Shown here: piece by piece, positions 23,058 through 34,795 of the stretch
How the letters are laid out: each line of letters opens with the position of its first letter
Position numbering within the stretch: the stretch's first letter is position 1
NCBI RefSeq assembly: GCF_028453695.1
Contig: NC_135772.1
Span: 8,122,001 to 8,186,000, forward strand
Length of the DNA: 64,000 nucleotides
Reading direction: 5' to 3'
DNA from: Augochlora pura
Taxonomy: Eukaryota > Arthropoda > Insecta > Hymenoptera > Halictidae
Position numbers and translations under genes: made by a program
The notes under the pieces: generated by a model
Told to the model about the DNA's origin: nothing
What the model saw: the letters and a program-made list of their open reading frames with translations, nothing else
Databases searched by the model: none

Positions 23058-24556
23058 TATCACTAAATCCTTAAATGACAAAAAATTGCTGCATATTTTT
23101 GTTTTATTTTTGCATCAAGAAATACACGCTTCGCGCTACCCTACATACGTGAACATCCATAAAGCTCTCCTCTCGATTCCTTCATAATGGCACTGTTTTT
23201 TCAGTGCGAGCACTGTGTTTACCGTTTTTGTTATCCATAGTGAGTTGAGGTTGGAAGGAATTTCCATTAACGGCGGGGGCAAGAGTCCGAAATAGGGCAG
23301 GAAAGCCGGGGCTGGCGATCGCTTATAAGGTCGAACCGGAAAGATAGGGAACGAAGGGTGATGAAGGTGGTCGTAGGGGGACTAGCGGGGGGAGGGGGCT
23401 AGGGGGTAGAGATGGGGAGAGGGTAAACAGATGCCAATCGAGAACTCGAGCTGCTGGAAATCCGGGGAACGCATACCGCCACAGTCGTTAATGAGGTTAA
23501 TCCGCGATTCCGTTTACATTTTCTCGTTCACGAGGCACGAAACGAAGCTAGGCGGCTCGCGGATAGAGAGGGGTGGAAAAAAGCTGGCCGCATAAAGCGG
23601 TCACAGGGGAGAAGGATGTAAAAGCGGGACGAGGGCACGGGAAAGGGTCGCGTCGAAAAATTACGGACGACCCACGATGGGAATAAGAGCAGTGTGTTAC
23701 TCTGTACAGCGTTTCGAGTGCACTGCACTCAGATACACCCTCCTCTCCAGGCGTTCTCAACCCATTCCCGGCTCTCGTTCCCGGCACTCGTCGCGACCTA
23801 AATGAAACTTCGCCCCCGCCTCGATCAGCCGATTCTCGCGCACCTGCGTGCCAAAGGTCGCTCCACCGTATCCCTCCGCCTCAACCCTTCCGCACACCAC
23901 CACCACTGCCACCACCTCCTCCTCCTCTTCCTCCTTCTCACGCTTTCTTTTTTCCCTTTCTCTCCCGCTGCTTTTTTTATTTCCTATCGACGCGTTGCGG
24001 GACGAGAGGCGTTGACGTCTCTCGTTGCCCGCCGTCGATGATTACTCCCCTTGTCACTGCGACTGTTTTGTGCCCGTTACTCCGTTACCGGCCTGCCCGG
24101 CCGTTTGTGTTTCCGCCGACTCGTGTTCTTCGAATGTTTAACTTTGGCGGGACTACAATGACGGAGCAACGAATGGTCGATCAGCCGTGTTATTTCAGTT
24201 TTATATTCGAATAGTCTGCTGTGTCGGTTTCCTTCTATTAGGTCGCAATCTGTTAGGAAGCAAGGAATTCCGAGTTTGATGTGGTCATCGTAAATACGGT
24301 GGCGAAAATACGAGCGTACGGTGGATATTCAACGAATAAAATATATATTTGGATTACTTATTACCAGGTATCAACGTTGGTTCGTTCAGATTTTTCGATT
24401 TAATTGAAATAGATATTCTCTCGAAAAGTTCCTATTTTTACGACTATTTTGTTCTGTCCGCAGTTTATACATTTATAATATATCTATAAATTATTTTAAT
24501 ATATTTTGTATATTTTTAATTTATATCTATAAATCCTATACATCCTATAACTATAT
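23058..24556. other. GC-rich island without a recognisable gene
   Basis: From about 23240 to 24160 the base composition turns strongly GC-rich, first purine-rich on the plus strand (23260-23440), then C/T-rich (23760-23990). Short open frames on both strands (79 codons or fewer) show low-complexity Ser/Pro/Leu content and no domain. Islands like this often mark promoters or untranslated exons in insects, but no start, donor or acceptor could be tied together here. Confidence 0.4.
23487..23533 (+). repeat. Non-coding module, copy 2 of 2
   Basis: It begins GTTAATGAGGTTAAT and ends TTCTCGTTCACGA and pairs with 20529-20576. The two copies are in the same orientation, 3.0 kb apart, with the mariner-type element at 22501 and the TTAA MITE at 21964 between them. 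Confidence 0.5.
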
Positions 24557-24561
24557 GTATA

Positions 24562-25038
24562 TGTTGATCCCTGTGCATAGGGCCCAAGGAGATCTTCAAA
24601 CAAGGAAGACCAATTTACAGTTTATGATGCTAGTAATGGTGAAAGGCTATTTTTGAGGAACCGAACCATCAAGTAATTTTAATATTTCGCGCGACGCATG
24701 GTTATCGGTTTACAATCTCTTGTTCTCGGTCTCAATAGCGAACGCTGTCACCAAATTCTCCTGCGACCGAGCTTTCGCAAAAGCTAGTACAACAACAAAA
24801 TACCAGAATCGAATAGTCAATAGAATCGTACACATAACAGAATCGAACATAGTATAGAGCACGTAACATAGATTCAGACGATAGAGCTGTCGTAGAATTC
24901 TAAAATCTAAGATCAAAGTGTAATATAGTAGGCTAAATAAGTTTTGTGAGAGAACTTCCAAGTCAACATTTTATACAGTCCACAGCTATAGCGTCATACT
25001 TTGTCGCTAATACTGATCGACGCCGTGACGCCCCAACA
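24562..25038. mobile_element. Solo LTR, family A, 477 bases
   Basis: It starts TGTTGATCCC and ends GACGCCCCAACA, giving the TG...CA ends of an LTR with a 5-base inverted TGTTG/CAACA. A perfect 5-base target duplication GTATA flanks it (24557-24561 and 25039-25043). No internal retrotransposon sequence lies next to it, so it is a solo LTR left by recombination between two LTRs. A longer relative with its own perfect duplication is at 39178-39884. Transcription direction could not be decided. Confidence 0.88.
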
Positions 25039-25043
25039 GTATA

Positions 25044-27848
25044 ATCTATAAATCCTAATTTATATCTAACCACGTGTTTCGCTAATTCAAAAAGTTCATA
25101 ATATTTAGAGAGTGATTTTTCACAAAATTAGAACTTATTTAATAATATACGGACGGGAAATGCAAGGATTATTATGGCATTTGCTTTTGTGGTCTTAACA
25201 ACGTTTGTTTTAATAGGTTGTAGGGGAAATAAATTTTAACGTTTGAATAAACGAGTGCATGACTGGCGCGACAGGCAAAGCGTCAAACAAATGGTAAACA
25301 ACGTAAGGCTGTTGACGATGAACGAGTGTAAAAAGCCGGAACTGTAGTCTCAGTCAGAAACAGGATAAAGCACTTCTGGATGAGATATTTTTCTCTTTTT
25401 GAATGAATGCGAATAACGAAAATGTAGAGACCAAGCGAAACAGAGAATCTGTGTAAGCAGGTCGTTAAGTTTCGAGCAGATTCGCGATTGCTGCTTGGTT
25501 TCGCAATTTTGCGGTCATTACGTCTGCAGCGTTCCGCTCTTATCCGTAATCCTGTCTATTGCGAAAGCTTGTTTATCGCCTTCCGGGTCTGCCCGATGCA
25601 ACGGTCGAGCGGCATTCACTTCTTGGCTTATACAAACGGACTACCATTACTTCAAAGAGCAAAATCTCAAAGAATGTAAAAATCACAGAAGATTCTACTC
25701 TGTTAAATCCTCCCTTATTCAACAGATTGATTTTGTTGACATGCAAGCAGTACGAATTAATCAACGCAATTTCAATTCAGTGAGCAACGATAACATGCGT
25801 ACATGTTTTTTATTTATTGCCTAACAAACTAGTTAGTTCAATACCTTAAAAATATTCAAGTCATTTGAATCAAATGTTAATAAAATAATAAGTTCATTTA
25901 CTGATATTATAAAATAATTGCTTATGTCAAATTATTAGTGAATTTATAAAGTTTTGAGTAACGTTTGATTGAATACAATCATCTAAATAACTAAAGAAAA
26001 TTATAAATGGCGAGTACGCACTCTTACAATATTTTCGATTCGAGAATTGTTTGCTCTCGAATGAATTTCAATTCATGTTTGGCGAAGATCTTCGGAAATT
26101 TATTGACCAAACTAAATCCATGTAATAAATTAAGATTGTTTCTGTATCGAAAAGTTTTTGCATACTTTACAAAATAGAATGAAAATTTATGAAACCAAGG
26201 TTTATTGACCTCGTAGAGAAAAATGTGTAAATATCATAAGTTTCTTGGATAGCTGAGGTCGGCAGACCATTTAACATCTGTTCCGAAAAGATATATAATT
26301 GATCCACACTGAACTGAATACGGATTTAGAAGCTTTCGATCCTCTTCAGACTTTCATTTCTTGCGCCGGTGGATCCTTTTGAATTGCAAAATAAAGTAAA
26401 ATCTATGGGAGAGATTGACTGTAGACGGCACCCTTCACGATTCGGATTTAGTAGTATAAATATGAAAGTCATCGTCCCCGGATCCGTTCTACCTTTCCAT
26501 CTTACCATACTTTAATCCCGTATTATTTCAAATTCTGATCCCTTCCCTCCGATGCGGAGCCAGGAAAGATCGCCGTCTGAAAACTTTAGTACACGGCGCT
26601 ATATCATTCGCGGTGAATCGACCGAGATTTCTGTGACAGCAATTTATATTTTGAAGACGGCACGAGCACGAGGGATCTATAATCGCAGTAAAGGGAAACC
26701 GGTACTAACTGACAACCGTATTCATTTCGGTCTTAACTGAGGCAACCGAAACCAACTATGCTTCACCTTCCATTTACGCGGCAATTTGTCTCAGTAATCT
26801 CTGTGTAAATAAAATAAAATGAAACGTACATGTGCAGTCATGCATTGAAATATTTCACATTTTCTAAAAATTAAAAATGATTTTCAATATTTCCGATGTA
26901 TTGTTGTAGATGATGAAAGAATGCTAAAATGAATTTACTTTATAGGATTAGAAATAGAATTCAGATTCTATTTCTAGAAGAGTTTACTCAAAATCTACCA
27001 AGCAGTGGTTAAAATAAACAATAACATATGAATACTTATACAGTACATCATTTGTTTTCTCATATGTATTACCTTCTTTTCCTCTAATTTTAAATACAAC
27101 TTCATCTTTCATACAGATAAACTTGTATATTAAGTCCATTTGTTGAAACATGAACAGATTTTGTTTAGTTATTTGTTTATTAGTTATCTATTTTTATTTA
27201 ATTATTTATTTAGGGCATTGTTTACTATTTTCCGCAATCAAACAACAAAATTAAAGTTTCGATCATTCTTACTTTGCACATCTGTTAATACTTTATTGAT
27301 GTATCGCTTCATATGCTGCTATATGTTTAATACCAATTAATATTTTATTTGAGTTCGTTACAGTCATCAGCTTCGGAACTACTAGAGTCGAAATTTTTCG
27401 ATCACGCTTTCCAAGCGTTTCCCATGGTCCACGATTCATCAAAATTACGAACGGCGAGCGAATGTTTAATTCGAGGGATCCCGACGAATCGCGAACGATT
27501 ATCGCCGCGTCGCATCAATCAGCGTTAGCGTTGATTATATTTCAGGGAAATTTAGGGAAATTTACTCGCCGATGCCCGAAAGCGCCCGAACGAATTTTGC
27601 GCTGCGCGCGAAAATAATGCGATTGTTTTCGAATAAATTTCCCATGTCTTTTTTTTCCGTCGGCTATAAATATAACGCTATTGGTTAGGGAAATAAAAAT
27701 CGTCGCATCTGCGCGACTAGTTTATTAGATCGAAATGAGTATTGGAAATCGAAATATACGGAAATCGTTAATTCATGATTAGGAGCTAACGTACCGGCAG
27801 CGTTAATTCCGAACGTGTTCCGCATACTGATTTAATGACGACAGAGGC
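25044..27848. other. No gene recognised
   Basis: Open frames reach 109 codons (25495-25824) but overlap one another in several frames and show no domain. No terminal repeats or minisatellites were noticed. It reads as intergenic or intronic. Confidence 0.5.
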
Positions 27849-27970
27849 AAAACATTTGAACTATTTATATTTTGTTATGCAAATCATTTGAACTATTTGC
27901 ATTTTGTTGCGCGAAACATTTGAACTATTTGTATTTTGTTACGCAAAACATTTGAACTATTCTTTTGCTT
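27849..27970 (+). repeat. 32-33-base minisatellite, interrupted by transposons
   Basis: Consecutive units start at 27849, 27881, 27914 and 27946 with a core AAACATTTGAACTATTTGTA followed by TTTTGTTACGCA. The fourth unit breaks off near 27961. A further unit and a half, in the same phase, resumes at 29403-29450 beyond the mariner insertions, so the array was split by insertion. Confidence 0.8.
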
Positions 27971-27983
27971 AAAAATATAAGTA

Positions 27984-29268
27984 TTAGGTTGTCCCATAAG
28001 TTCTATCCACGCCACGCTATGAGTGACTTTAAGTGGCTGTATTTATATAAATATGCAGGCTTATCTCTTAGCCGTTTATGGCATCGGTTTTAGTCGTCTC
28101 AGAGCTCTTGCAAAGAACGTTTCGTTGGTGACAAAGTCTCTTTTACAATTTTTTGTGCACCGCTCAATATGGAGAGCCAAAAGAAACATTCGCGACATGT
28201 CATGCTTCATTGCTTTAAAAAAGGCAATACTGCAAAGGACACTGCAGACGAGATTTGCACCGTTTACAGGAGTGGTACTAGGACTATTAGGACCACCCGC
28301 AATTGGTTTAAAAAATTTAGAGCTGGCAATTTCGAGTTGAAAGATGAAAACCGCAGCGGCTGCCCAGCAACGACGGATGCGGACATTATCAAGACTGTGC
28401 TCACTGAAAATCCGCGATATAGTGTGCGTGAGATAGTGGATGCCACTAATAATCCCAACACAATGGTACATAAACATTTAATCAAAATGGGATATGCGAA
28501 TAGATGTGAAGTTTGGGTTCCACACCTATTGACGGAGACCGGCCTTATGAACCGCGTCTCTACGTGCGATTTGTTTCTTCAGCGACATGTAAGGGATCCT
28601 TACTTAAAGAGGCTTGTCACTGGAAACGACACTTGGATTTTATACCCAATTGTGCATCGAAAACGAACTTGGTGTAAGGAAAATAGACCTACAACTTTTG
28701 CGAAGCTTGGCCTTCATCCGAAGAAGATTCTTTTGTTCATTTGATGGGACTGGAAAGGTGTAGTGTACTACCAGCTCCTTCCTTAAGGTAATACGATCAA
28801 TGCTGACAAATATTGCAACCAACTGGATTAATTAAAAAGCCGCCATAGCAGAAAAACGGCCAGAATTGGCGAACCGACGAGGCGTCGTTTTCCATCACGA
28901 CAACGCAAGACCGTATGTTACGTCGGACGTAATGCAAAAATTATTCCAGTTTTATTGGGACGTTCTACCTCATACTCCTAGCTCCCCAGACCTTGCTCCA
29001 TCCGATTATCGCTTGTTCCTCTCCTTAAAAAATTCTCTCCGTGGTAAATCTTTCAAATCCATAAGCGAAATAAAAACGCACCTAGATGAATATTTTGCAA
29101 ATAAGTTTCGACAATTTTGCAAAGAGGGTATAATGAGGCATCCTGAGAGATGGGAAAACGTTATAGAACAGAACGATTCATATATAATATAATAAATTCA
29201 CCTTAAACAACAAATATCGTGTATTCATTTCGCATCAAAAAAGGGAAGAAACTTATGAGACATCCTAA
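27984..29268 (+). mobile_element. Full-length mariner element
   Basis: TA flanks both ends (27982-27983 and 29269-29270). The left end TTAGGTTGTCCCATAAGTTC and the inverted right end TTAGGATGTCTCATAAGTTT are clear terminal repeats. At 1,285 bases it has the standard mariner length. It sits inside a split minisatellite and directly abuts another mariner terminal fragment at 29271. Confidence 0.93.
28169..29192 (+). pseudogene. Mariner transposase, altered first catalytic Asp, broken
   Basis: ATG 28169 opens MESQKKHSRHVMLHCFKKGN and 191 clean codons through the linker WVPHLL. The first catalytic motif reads TGNDTW where mariners have TGDEKW, so the catalytic Asp is Asn. Stops follow at TGA 28742-28744, TAA 28784-28786 and TAA 28829-28831. 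A frameshift near 28840 precedes the last segment, which has VFHHDNARP, SPDLAPSDY and the terminal HPERWENVIEQND, ending at 29190-29192. The D34D layout is kept. The coding region was full length when it inserted. Confidence 0.94.
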
Positions 29269-29270
29269 TA

Positions 29271-29398
29271 TATTCAAATAGATAAATCAATTTTGACACT
29301 ACAATTTTTGCACTAAATTGAAGATGAATGTCCAAACAGTAAGAAAATGATATAACTGAATTACTATGAACACGTTAATAATTACTTAATTGCCAACC
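29271..29398 (-). mobile_element. Mariner terminal fragment (nested context)
   Basis: Read leftward from 29398 it begins TTGGGTTGGCAATTAAGTAA, a second mariner-style terminal repeat, followed outward by TA. About 130 bases of untranslated mariner sequence follow, ending at the TA used by the element at 27984. The remainder of this older element is not found on the far side, so its other part was deleted. Confidence 0.6.
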
Positions 29399-29450
29399 CA
29401 ATATTTGCATCTTGTTACGCAAAACATTTGAACTATTTCTATTTTGTTAC

Positions 29451-31352
29451 CGCCTTAATTCTCCTTTTTTGTAACGTTTTTTGTATTCGCGAACGATAGA
29501 TTAAATCTAACTTTGGCAAATCGAATGTTGGCGCCGTTGATGGGTTTGTTTGAAACATCCGCACGCGTGACTGCATGACTAACATTTGATTTTGATCCTT
29601 TCATCGTTCGTTCAAACAGGAAAGTATTGGAGCTTCCAGGCAATTTCGAACGGTCGTGACTTTACAAAACGGCAAAATCCACGTTCTACCAGAAAAACGT
29701 TAATATTAATACATTTTGTGTTACTTGCGAATTTCCTTTTACGGAGATTACGGTAGTTGAAAGGGTGCCAAATATTTTGATTTCAAATTCGAAATCGAGG
29801 AAATATGCTTTTCTAATTGAACAGTTGAACGTTTCATAATCAATAACAATGGAACTTCATAAACCTTTGGTTTTAGTTCAGACGATGGAGATACATTTCC
29901 AAAGATGTGATGTATCAAGTTGGATGTGATTTGGTGTAAGTGTTGGATTAATCTGGGAAATTCAATCTGTTGAACACGTTTAAATTGGACGCATTGGTTT
30001 GCCGCCTATTAACAATTGGTTAGTAAAATAGTTCCAATTGGACGTGCATTAACAGTAAATTGAAAATCATAACTCACGCTTTGAAATGAAACATTACACG
30101 TGAAGAGTTTGTCTTTAAATAGTGCTGCAACGCTGACTTATACAAAGCCGACATTATTTTAGTTAATTAAGTGTATGCAACTGTATTTATAACAGTGAGA
30201 TAGCAGAGCTAACTGAGGTTAAACTGACTCGTTAAAACTAGTCCTTGAATTTTAACTGAGGCTTTAAATTATTTAATATACCTAATTACTATAATATAAT
30301 TAATTTAATAATGTGATTTCTTTTTCTTTAAAAAAATTGATTTAAAAAACGAACGATTCCCAGCATCCTGTAGTTTCGATTGTTCTAGGATGTACTCGAA
30401 AAGCGTTTCACTGCACGAAAAATAAGGTCCACCATACTGTAGAAGGGTTCTGGATCCAGCATTGCGACCGTGATGAAGCAGCATACATAGACGGAGAGAG
30501 GCTTATGGTATCCTCACGGGGGCGAGAAAGGCCGCTAGAGCGAGCTGGATCGGACGCTAATGGCTTTCCTAGCGCAAACGGCTAAATTCACTCATGGCAT
30601 GCGAACCCGAAGAGGGATGTTAGTTATGTCGGAACCTACAGAGTTATACCTAACGGATCCCTTATTCCCCGTGTCTCTCTGACCAACCCTGTCGTTCCAC
30701 CGTGAGATCGCGGAGCACGTAAATGTGAGGCTCCGCGTACGTGTTCTCCGCCGGTGGGATTTTCGTGCGGATGGAGATACGGCCGCGGATCTTGGATTTT
30801 CGAGGGCGGAATTGCCCGCCGGTGATTGAGAGACTGCACCTGATCTTCGGTATCTGCAATTTTCTTTTAAACGCGGAGCAGCGGAGGCGGTTAGGGAAAT
30901 TTCTTGCAGCGACGTGGGGGGCGAGCGGTGCCCTCGGTAGCTATCTCTCTTGGCGGTCCGGCTCTTCGAACGAGATTGGAAGCATCGATTTGCCAAAATA
31001 CCGTGTGACATCGCGGACAACGCAATTCCAATTCGGTGATTGCTCGAGGACCAGCAATTCGTTTCCGTCATGAGTTTGTTTTATTGGAAATCTTGTTTAA
31101 CGGTATCTGCCGGGGAAACTACTAACAATTCGGGAACTACGAGAATACAGGTACTCGAATATCCGGCTCCATTTCGGGGTGTAGTCAGTTAATCTACCGG
31201 GCCGGGCAGATTGGAAAAATGGATGTACATACTCTGCCGAGTTTCTGGCACATGGTGCAAGAATGTATCGCCGAGCTGGAAATGCAAGCTGGATGCTGAT
31301 AGGCCGTATTGCCACCGGTCTATAAAATATCGGTATTATATCTACATTATGA
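29451..31352. other. No gene recognised; GC-rich block 30590-31075
   Basis: The GC-rich block holds overlapping open frames on both strands: 159 codons minus (30592-31071) and 110 codons plus (30741-31073). Neither shows a domain, low-error start context or splice sites I trust. Mutually overlapping open frames are expected from GC-rich composition. It may be a regulatory island or untranslated exon. Confidence 0.4.
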
Positions 31353-31354
31353 TA

Positions 31355-31858
31355 TTAGGTTGGGGAATAAGCTCGTAGCGTTTTTATATTTTCTCTTATT
31401 TTACAACGATTTGTTGCTGTTTGACAAAGTACGTCATATTTATTCGATAGAGCTGTCTCTGCTCTACAAAACTGTGCTAATCGTGTTTTTTTTAATCATT
31501 TAATTTTTTATTATTTTTGAGGCTGTAGTGGTACATACATGTTCGACGACCGTAATAACAATTCGAGCTGTCCTCGCATGCAGATGCCAAGGTTCTGGTG
31601 AAAAAAACATTCCTTGACGTTTGCTAGTACGGAAATTACCTTATTCCTTTATTTATTTTTCATTTTTTTCACACATCAACAATTTGGTCGAGAGGTGGGT
31701 GGAGGTCGTAAACAATAACGGCGAATACATAATGGATTAATTAATTGTTATAACTATTAGCATCGTTTTGTAGAGCAGAAACAGCTCACACACTTTGTCA
31801 AATAGCAACAAATCGTTGTAAAATCAGAGAAAATATAAAAACTTATTCCCCAACCCAA
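31355..31858. mobile_element. Mariner-type MITE with ~130-base inverted repeats
   Basis: TA flanks both ends (31353-31354, 31859-31860). The ends begin TTAGGTTGGGGAATAAG and, inverted, TTGGGTTGGGGAATAAG. They stay matched for about 130 bases, through ACAACGATTTGTTGCT and CTGCTCTACAAAAC, apart from two short insertions on the left arm. The interior of about 220 bases has no coding sequence. The TTRGGTTGGGGAA start is mariner-like. Transcripts across it could fold into a long hairpin. Confidence 0.9.
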
Positions 31859-31953
31859 TATTATGACGCCATGTCGGTATATAATCAAAAACTCATACTA
31901 TCGCATTGTAAGGTACGTGTATTATTGTAGCGAAGTCTGAGTAATTATTTTTG

Positions 31954-32070
31954 TACTTTTATTGGTATGGGCGTCACATATCGGTAAATGTTTCAGTATT
32001 TTTATCGGTATGGACGTCACATATCGACAAATATTTCGATAGTTTCACCGGTATGGATGTCACGTTTCTG
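31954..32070 (+). repeat. 43-base minisatellite, about 2.7 copies
   Basis: Units start at 31954, 31997 and 32040. Each contains GGTATGGRYGTCACATATCG or a close variant and differs from its neighbour at only a few positions. No coding frame is shared across units. Confidence 0.8.
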
Positions 32071-32307
32071 TATTAAAACCGATTTTCTGAAAAGCGCTTA
32101 CGTTAAGTCAACGTGGAAACAAATATCGATATAATACCTAAACCTTTTGAGATTTATCAAAATATTCGAATATCTTACTCACGCTATTCAACTTGATCAT
32201 ATCTGATTATTAAACAATGATTTTTATACATTTGTTAGATATGAACGAATGAAATATAAGATTGAGAAACGTTAAAACAATTCAAGAATAAGAATATATA
32301 ATTAGTT

Positions 32308-32520
32308 TTAAATTCTCAGGGGACATCGTAATTCTAGTGTATGACTACACATTAAAGTTTATTAGCGATTTGCAACTATTTCTCGATGTCTACAAATTCA
32401 TATAAATCAAATATTATTATAACAATATTATATATACATATATATCGTATACTATATAATAATATAAATGTTTATAAGCGCTGGTAGGTAACATCCATGA
32501 TGGCTCCGAGTGCAAAGGGT
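32308..32520. mobile_element. TTAA-type MITE, second copy, left end lost
   Basis: From CTCAGGGGACATCG onward it matches 21975-22195 almost base for base, including the AT-rich core and CATCCATGATGGC near the right end. The first ~20 bases, containing the left inverted repeat, are missing after a TTAA at 32308-32311. The right target has decayed to GTAAA. Confidence 0.88.
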
Positions 32521-34540
32521 AAATCACAAAGACTAAATAAAAATAAATAATAAAAAGGACGCTTTTGACAAGCATTCGTAGAAATAGGTACCAAATAAAA
32601 TGCCCGTAAATCCAGTGTTAAATCATCGGCAGTAAAGTCACCGGCTTCTGTTTCAATAAAACGAGAAAACTATCAGAGAAATGCATTATTCCGGTACTAG
32701 ATTTACGTCTGCAGTATTCAGTAGAATCTTTTCCAACCCGTTGGGGGAATGTTTGCTTGTACGCACGTCTGTTTAGTGGACCCAATCTACTTTATCTTGT
32801 AGTCAGTGTTTCGCAGTCCTAGCGAAATGCTCGAGCACTTAGATTTATGTACCGAGCTGTACCAGAATCTCACCACAATACTGTCAACCTTTCTCAGCTC
32901 TACACCTGTCAACGTGCTCGAAGTGTGTTTAACGTAGGCTCATTGATTAAGGGTTTAAATTGACTTTTCGGGATAGTGAAACTGTGTCCGCCACACTTGG
33001 CTAAGATATATTTCTTAATACCATATCTATGGTACTCATCACTCGAAGTGTTTTAGATTTAAAATTTAAAACATTCATAAATAACGGTTCCAGCTGTTTA
33101 CGGAGAATGTTTGTGAATATTTTTTGTTGACCGAATGCCACCAATATCTGTTCAAATTTAATAGCAATGTGTATTCTATACATTGTTATACTTATTTCAA
33201 CTAAAATAAAAATATTACCTACGCGTTTAGAAATTGAATGTTGAATAATATCTTGTTCGTGCATTTAGTGCATGCATAGGATCTGCTTTTTTAAAGAAAA
33301 AGTTACAAAAATGCTGCATTTTCTAAAATTTAATAGATTCAATTCACATATTTTATTTAATCAGAATTATCAAGCACATTTCGCTCGTAAACGAGATTTT
33401 TTTCATTTCTACTCATTCTGTTGAAATCCCAATTATGGATTTTTCAGCAAAATAGATTTTTCATCAAATAATTTACGAAGATAAATATCGAAAAAGAAGT
33501 TGAATTAAAAAGAAATATGTATTCTTATGGAAGTTATTCAAACATTTTTCATTCATTCTGATTACAGTTTATCGCTTTTCCTGTTTTACCTATTTTCATC
33601 GTGGAATTATCGTTTCAGTAATGTATTGCTAGTGCTATTGGTACTACATAGTTTAACAAATAATGTGATACAATTATGCTGGTAATTAGCAAATGTGTAA
33701 TGTAACGGTGCAATATTCTGTATTATTCCGTATGAACACTTAAGCAAACAGGCTGCTGTAGTCGAATAAGCTGCGAGACAAACAGCAATACAGTTTCATG
33801 TAGGTATAAGCTGATTATCGCTGCGTCAACCTCATTATGCTTATCAAGGGTATAGATAACTATAAATTACGTGATTTTGAATTTACAATGCACGATGTGT
33901 TTCTACTATGATGTGAATAAATGTTCATACAATTATCATGTAACGATACATTTTAGAATCATTCTACACATCTAAAATGTTCGTATTCTGATTGCTAAAC
34001 AAATACAAATTACGATATCGAATAGAATACACAATGAATCGCGAACTACATCGAAAACTGAATTGCAAAGACGCCAAAAGAATTTCAGAATATTTTATGT
34101 TGCATAGAATTTATTGAAATTATTCGCACAGGAAAGACACTGCTATCCGGTTTACGTTTCCTACAATTAGCTTCTGCTAATGATCAAACAGTATGAAAAT
34201 ATTATTGTTGATATCAAAGAGAAATTCTCTCAACGTATTTCTCTAAACATCTTTAAGTTAATAATTTCTACTGTTATCTGCAATACCAAACTAAATGTTC
34301 GTACGGAAAAAATCTCCAATTGTTTCAATCCATAAAAATAACATGCGCGTTCGGATAATAATGTTTGTTACAGATTGCTACAGTGTGTAACCACGTTTAT
34401 CTCTTCTTATAAATAACGTTGCACGTGAATCACTTTAGACTGATGCAGTTACATGTTCCCTACTCATGAACAACATTCACCAAACAGGGGTTGTACAATC
34501 ACGGTACAATACTCTTGACATATAAGTTTACGCCACCTTG
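32521..34540. other. AT-rich DNA, nothing recognised
   Basis: No frame above 90 codons, and no recognisable repeats, RNA genes or transposon ends were seen. Confidence 0.5.
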
Positions 34541-34542
34541 TA

Positions 34543-34793
34543 CAGATGTCAGTCCCATAAGTATTCATACCTCATATAGGAGAGATTTGTTGAAATCATG
34601 GGACGCATGCAAGATTTCGCCGTGCTTTACAGTTGGTTGTACATTTTTTTCTCCAAACTTTTCCTCTTCCGTCGCATCCAAAAATATTAAATAAAATGAT
34701 AAAAAGTTTAATACAAAATTGTACATGCATCCCTTGATTTCAACAGATTTCTCTTATAAGCAATGAGGGTACGAATACTTATCGGACTGACTG
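34543..34793. mobile_element. Tc1-family MITE, 251 bases
   Basis: TA flanks both ends (34541-34542, 34794-34795). The outer ~75 bases on each side match the terminal repeats of the Tc1-like element at 52204. Between them sit about 75 bases made of two separate scraps of its transposase region (GCCGTGCTTTACAGTTGG and CTCCAAACTTTTCCTCTTCC), which are 45-50 bases apart in the parent. It is therefore a deletion derivative, not an unrelated MITE. Confidence 0.92.
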
Positions 34794-34795
34794 TA

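Noticed and set aside
30592..31073. 159-codon minus and 110-codon plus open frames
   Set aside because: They overlap on opposite strands in GC-rich DNA, where stop codons are rare. Neither product is recognisable.
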